DNA from: an uncultured Clostridium sp.
Lineage (GTDB): Bacteria; Bacillota; Clostridia; TANB77; CAG-508
DNA: 40,543 bases
Assembly: GCA_900552655.1 (NCBI GenBank)
Contig: USAE01000011.1
Span: 1-40,543, forward strand
Direction: 5' to 3'
Both the position numbers and the translations under genes were made by a program. How positions within the stretch are numbered: position 1 is the stretch's first letter; each line of letters starts with the position of its first letter. The notes beneath the pieces are model-generated. The model saw only the letters and a program-made list of their open reading frames with translations. It was not told the DNA's origin and made no database searches. Of the stretch, positions 37,318-40,543 are shown piece by piece.

Positions 37318-37325
37318 GATATAAT
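37318..37325 (+). promoter_or_regulatory. Extended -10 promoter of the 84-aa gene
   Basis: TGA followed by TATAAT (37320-37325) lies 22 bases before the ATG at 37347. No consensus -35 is seen, consistent with an activator-dependent promoter; the 0A boxes lie about 80 bases upstream. Confidence 0.5.
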
Positions 37326-37346
37326 TCAAATCGAGGAAGTGAAAAA

Positions 37347-37601
37347 ATGACAACAAAATTTGTAACTGAGTACATAGATAAAAAAATAAATGAAAATGAA
37401 AATTTTATAAGATATACTTTTTATGAGTTAAGAGTTAAGAATAATTTACTTGAAGAAGAAGTAGATGAATTTTTAAGAATAAATAGAGATTACTTTGAAA
37501 ATAAAGGGTATAAAGTATATTTTACAAATGCAAGATTTAATTATCAAAATGCAAATAGAATGGTACAACCTAATGAACTAATGATAGCAATAAAGGAATA
37601 A
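37347..37601 (+). CDS. Hypothetical protein, 84 aa
   Basis: ATG behind GAGGAAG. The product (MTTKFVTEYIDKKINENENFIRYTFYELRVKNNLLEEEVDEFL...YKVYFTNARFNYQNANRMVQPNELMIAIKE) is a small soluble alpha/beta protein with no recognised family. It is transcribed away from the Spo0A-like gene across an intergenic region with tandem 0A boxes and bent-DNA repeats, so it is a candidate target of that regulator. Confidence 0.65.
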   Translation: MTTKFVTEYIDKKINENENFIRYTFYELRVKNNLLEEEVDEFLRINRDYFENKGYKVYFTNARFNYQNANRMVQPNELMIAIKE

Positions 37602-37745
37602 TAAAAATAAATAATGGATATAAATTCAGTTTTGACGAAATATCAGTTATTAGAATGCCACACATTTAAATAAAATATTGAAAATTCATTGATAGTAGAG
37701 GTGATATATAGTAAAATAATAAAAATAAACATAAAAGGAAATAAG

Positions 37746-38279
37746 ATGGAAATACTTGATATAGTTAATGAAGAAAATAAATTGATAAATAAGAAACAAA
37801 CAAGACAGTATATTCATGAAAATAATTTATGGCATAGACATGTTTCATGTTGGATTATAAATGATAAGGGAGAAGTTTTACTTCAAAAACGATCTAAGAA
37901 TAAAAAGAGAAATCCCAATATGTGGTCAAAAACAGGTGGACATGTTTTGACAGATGAAAAACCAATAGATGCACTAAAAAGAGAATTAAAAGAAGAACTA
38001 GGTATTAATGTATTTGATAATAGTATAATATTAATTGGAGTATATAAAAGCAATGATGAAAAAAATAAATACTTTAGTTATGATTATGTTATTAATGTAA
38101 AGTATAAGATAGAAGACTATCGATTACAAGTCGAAGAATTAAGTGAAGTCAAATATATTACTATAGATGAAATGATACAATTAAAAAAAAATAAAGATAA
38201 AAATTATACATTTTACAAATGGAATGATGATGATTTTTATAAACAGATGGAGAAAATTAGAATGTATATAAAAAATTAA
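37746..38279 (+). CDS. Nudix hydrolase (IDI-like)
   Basis: 177 residues. ATG at 37746 behind AAAGGAA is preferred over an in-frame upstream start at 37689, which lacks a matching ribosome binding site position. The complete Nudix box is present: GHVLTDE, then REL and KEELGI, fitting Gx5Ex7REUxEExGU. The N-terminal LWHRHVSCWIINDKGEVLLQKRS resembles the isopentenyl-diphosphate isomerase-like/YfcD subgroup. It would hydrolyse a nucleoside-diphosphate-linked compound. It stands 21 bases before the second CYTH gene and is probably co-transcribed with it. Confidence 0.88.
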   Translation: MEILDIVNEENKLINKKQTRQYIHENNLWHRHVSCWIINDKGEVLLQKRSKNKKRNPNMWSKTGGHVLTDEKPIDALKRELKEELGINVFDNSIILIGVYKSNDEKNKYFSYDYVINVKYKIEDYRLQVEELSEVKYITIDEMIQLKKNKDKNYTFYKWNDDDFYKQMEKIRMYIKN

Positions 38280-38300
38280 TTGTAAAGGAGAAATGATAAA

Positions 38301-38840
38301 GTGGAAAATGAATTTGAAATAAGAGTTTTAGACATTGATGTTAAAGAAACTGAAAGAAAATTATTAGAAATTGGTGCTATTAAAGAAGGTAAATTTTTTC
38401 AAAAAAGAAAGTTATATAATTTTCATGAAGAATATAGAGGAAGATTTATAAGATTAAGAACGAATGGCACTAAAACAACGTTAACAATTAAAGATAAATC
38501 CGCAAAAAAAGAAATAGGTAGTGTAAAAGAATTAGAAATAGAAGTATCAGATTTTGAAAAAACTAATGAAATAATGAATATGTTAGGATATGAGCATAGT
38601 ATGTATCAAGAAAACAAGAGAACTATATATAGATTAGGTGATGTCGAGTTTGATATTGATACATGGCCTATGATTCCAACTTATCTTGAGATAGAGGGAA
38701 AAAATAAAGAACAAGTGGAAGAAATGATTAAAAAACTAGATATTGATAAAGATAAATTGTCTTTAGATAAGGTGAGTGAAATTTATAAGAAATATGGACT
38801 AGATATACATGACTACAAGGATTTAAAATTTAAAGATTAG
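38301..38840 (+). CDS. CYTH domain protein (copy 2)
   Basis: 179 residues from GTG at 38301 behind AAAGGAG. Residues 3-12 (NEFEIRVLDID) open the CYTH tunnel fold. QKRKLYNF, GRFIRLRTNGTKTTLTIKDKS, VKELEIEVSDF and VEFDIDTWPMIPTYLEIEG follow the pattern of class IV adenylate cyclase/CYTH phosphohydrolases, with alternating Lys/Arg and Glu lining the tunnel. The likely substrate is a triphosphate, but it is not determined. It sits between the Nudix and LysR genes and is a better family match than copy 1. Confidence 0.82.
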   Translation: MENEFEIRVLDIDVKETERKLLEIGAIKEGKFFQKRKLYNFHEEYRGRFIRLRTNGTKTTLTIKDKSAKKEIGSVKELEIEVSDFEKTNEIMNMLGYEHSMYQENKRTIYRLGDVEFDIDTWPMIPTYLEIEGKNKEQVEEMIKKLDIDKDKLSLDKVSEIYKKYGLDIHDYKDLKFKD

Positions 38841-38851
38841 GAAATAGTAAG

Positions 38852-39751
38852 ATGTATAATGATTTAGAAGAAGTAGTAGATTTAGATTTGTATAGAGTGT
38901 TTTATATAGTGAAAAAAAATGGAAATTTTTCTAAAGCAGCAGAAGAGTTGAATACAACACAACCAGCAATAAGCTATAAAGTAAAAAAATTGGAAGAAAT
39001 CTTAGGAGTAAAATTGTTTGTAAGAGATACAAGACCACTTAAATTAACTTCTGAAGCAGAGATAATAATGCCCTATATAGAAAATGCAGTAAATGGAATT
39101 GAAATGGGAATAAGAAGGCTTGAAGAATTTAATAAAATTGAAATAGGAAAAATTATTATAGGAGTCCCATCTCATATAAGTATATTTTTATTAACTGATA
39201 AAATAAAAGAATTTAATAAAAAATTCCCAAAAATAAGGATGAAGTTAGTCAGTAAACCAACAAAAGAGTTATTTGAAATGTTAAGAAATAATGAATTAGA
39301 TTTTATAATTGATAGTTCACCTTTTGATAATATTAACAATTTTATTGTAAAAAAAATTTCAAGAGAAAAATGTGTTTTCGCATGCAATAGAATTCAAACT
39401 CAATTATTAGATAAAAAATATGACTTAAAATCATTGAATGAACAATCTATACCAATAATTATACCAAGTGTTTCGTCTAGTAATACCAAAGAGTTAAAAA
39501 AGGTTTATAAAAAATATAAAGTAGAATTTGAGCCTTTATATGAAGTAACTACTAGTGAAATGATAGTTGAAATGATAAGACAGAATATAGGAATCGGGTA
39601 TTTATTTGAGAAAATGGTAAAACAGTATGATTTTATGCAAAAAATTCAAATTGATAATGATTTACCATATTTTGATATTTATATAATTACAAAAAGTGAA
39701 GAATTGTCGAGAACATGTAAATGTTTCTTAAAATATATTATAAAAAAATAA
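38852..39751 (+). CDS. LysR-family regulator (copy 2)
   Basis: 299 residues, uninterrupted. The helix-turn-helix (LYRVFYIVKKNGNFSKAAEELNTTQPAISYKVKKLEEILGVKLFVRDTRPLKLT) is followed by the effector domain opening GKIIIGVPSHISIFLLTDKI. That is the same pattern as copy 1 at 33800 (GKISIGCPSHILDFYLMKKI). ATG with a weak AGGAAA site. It precedes a radical SAM gene with a palindromic promoter, so it probably controls that gene. Confidence 0.9.
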   Translation: MYNDLEEVVDLDLYRVFYIVKKNGNFSKAAEELNTTQPAISYKVKKLEEILGVKLFVRDTRPLKLTSEAEIIMPYIENAVNGIEMGIRRLEEFNKIEIGKIIIGVPSHISIFLLTDKIKEFNKKFPKIRMKLVSKPTKELFEMLRNNELDFIIDSSPFDNINNFIVKKISREKCVFACNRIQTQLLDKKYDLKSLNEQSIPIIIPSVSSSNTKELKKVYKKYKVEFEPLYEVTTSEMIVEMIRQNIGIGYLFEKMVKQYDFMQKIQIDNDLPYFDIYIITKSEELSRTCKCFLKYIIKK

Positions 39752-39769
39752 CAAAAAATATATGTTTAA

Positions 39770-39788
39770 GTATAAAAAAATTTTATAC
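39770..39788 (+). other. AT-rich palindrome after LysR copy 2
   Basis: GTATAAAA (39770-39777), AAA, TTTTATAC (39781-39788): a perfect 8-bp dyad with a 3-base loop. It could be an operator half or a weak hairpin upstream of the radical SAM promoter. Confidence 0.4.
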
Positions 39789-39808
39789 ATAGCATAAATA
39801 AATATAAG

Positions 39809-39851
39809 TTGTATAATATTTCCATTTAAGGTATAATCACTTAAATGGAGG
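39809..39851 (+). promoter_or_regulatory. Promoter with palindromic operator (or terminator-like hairpin)
   Basis: TTGTAT (39809-39814), 17 bases, TATAAT (39832-39837). A perfect 9-bp inverted repeat, CCATTTAAG (39822-39830) and CTTAAATGG (39840-39848), brackets the -10. Its right arm touches the GGAGG ribosome binding site of the next gene and is followed by T7. It may be an operator, or an RNA hairpin that ends read-through from LysR copy 2. Confidence 0.65.
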
Positions 39852-39858
39852 TTTTTTT

Positions 39859-40543
39859 ATGAAAAAATTTAATATTGGTTGGGGTTTAACTAATTTATGT
39901 AATATGAATTGTAAATTCTGTTATAGCAAGGAAACGAGAGAAAAAAGTAAAGATATATCTATAGAAGATTGGAAGAATTTTGTTAATGAAAATTATGAAC
40001 AAATAGATTCAATAAATTATGGAACTGGAGAAAATGCTATATTAGATGACTTTTTTTATTTTATTGAATATGTAAGAGAAAAATATCCTAATATAACACA
40101 ATCTGTAACAACTAATGGATATATTTCAAAAAGGGTATTAGAGAATCACAGATTTATGGATATATTTATGAAGGCCATAGATGAGGTTGATATTTCACTG
40201 GATTTTGAGGATAAAGATAAACATTGTGATTTTAGAGGACAACCAAAAGCATATGATTGGGCAATTCAAACATTAGAAATCCTACAAAAAACTAATAAAA
40301 AGATAACAATTGTTTTTGTTGGTTTTGAAGATACTATGAATAAAAAAAATATTGATGGATTATTTCAAATTGCTAAAAAATATAATGCACTATTAAGACT
40401 TAATATATATAGACCTGTTAGTGAAAAAGAAGAAATTAATGAAAGATTTAAGTTAAGTTATAAAACATTAAATGATACTTTAAAATATATAAATAAAAAA
40501 TATAAAATAATAGCACTAAGTGATGCTTTGATTGGAAATTTAT
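39859..40543 (+). CDS. Radical SAM protein (copy 2), cut by the window end
   Basis: At least 228 residues, ATG behind GGAGG; it continues beyond the window. The cluster motif is CNMNCKFC (Cys14, 18, 21). GTGENAILDDFFYFIEYV takes the place of the usual GGEP region, then SVTTNGYI and EVDISLDF follow the TIM-barrel pattern. No in-frame CGG is present in the visible part. It follows a LysR gene, as the radical SAM gene at 34829 does, completing a second CYTH-LysR-radical SAM triad. The C-terminal domains are not visible. Confidence 0.85.
   Translation, partial: MKKFNIGWGLTNLCNMNCKFCYSKETREKSKDISIEDWKNFVNENYEQIDSINYGTGENAILDDFFYFIEYVREKYPNITQSVTTNGYISKRVLENHRFMDIFMKAIDEVDISLDFEDKDKHCDFRGQPKAYDWAIQTLEILQKTNKKITIVFVGFEDTMNKKNIDGLFQIAKKYNALLRLNIYRPVSEKEEINERFKLSYKTLNDTLKYINKKYKIIALSDALIGNL

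Noticed and set aside
1..40543. tRNA, rRNA, CRISPR array, integrase or insertion sequence
   Set aside because: None was recognised on either strand by reading; a short tRNA could be missed without a covariance search.

Overview
This is low-GC Gram-positive DNA, probably from an uncultured, gut-type member of the Clostridia. The evidence is A/T-rich codon use, strong AGGAGG-type ribosome binding sites, sortase-anchored surface protein genes, a Spo0A-type regulator and Tn1549/CTn-type conjugation genes. I cannot name the species.

Layout. Positions 42 to about 33060 are one long plus-strand accessory module, the body of an integrative and conjugative element. It holds small orphan genes, parA and parB, a secreted protein, a giant thioester/Cna_B adhesin, a 2649-residue methylase-helicase, a TOPRIM protein, a GC-rich palindromic segment that is the likely oriT, MobC, the relaxase, a PcfB-like protein, an ArdC-like protein, VirD4, a Maff2-type small membrane protein, an MT-A70 methylase, a TrbL-like membrane protein, several unknown small genes, PrgI, VirB4, a class B sortase and a CHAP-domain hydrolase. 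No integrase or element end was recognised, so the boundaries are unknown. From about 33060 to the end lies a regulatory/metabolic region. It has two copies of a CYTH - LysR - radical SAM gene triad, a Nudix hydrolase, and between them a minus-strand Spo0A-like regulator with a degenerate receiver domain. Two tandem Spo0A boxes sit in front of that regulator.

Main discovery. Eight genes are each split by single-base frame breaks, 14 in all, and every break is the same event: one extra C directly before a GGN glycine codon. This puts a CGG codon in the reading frame (C at 1039, 15045, 15133, 15140, 22036, 22967, 23040, 25136, 25179, 25231, 30246, 34475 and 35228 on the plus strand, and 36649 on the minus strand). 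If the ribosome skips that C and reads GGN as glycine, all eight proteins become full length with conserved motifs restored: KGGVGKT in ParA, GGSGAGKT in VirD4, GAGTN and NGRGVRQGN in the helicase, and GYxYxRDAI in the Spo0A-like protein. I read every CGG in the window on coding strands. No in-frame CGG serves as an ordinary arginine codon in roughly 12,000 codons, whereas CGA, CGT and CGC do. The simplest model is that CGG is unassigned in this host and is decoded by efficient +1 frameshifting, or that CGGN is read as a four-base glycine codon. The sites lie in both the mobile element and the flanking genes, so this looks like a property of the host's translation that the element shares.

A second oddity is that at least two genes (parB and the MT-A70 methylase) appear to start at ATA, each just downstream of a near-perfect Shine-Dalgarno sequence. 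For the methylase no ATG, GTG or TTG exists upstream of the catalytic motif.
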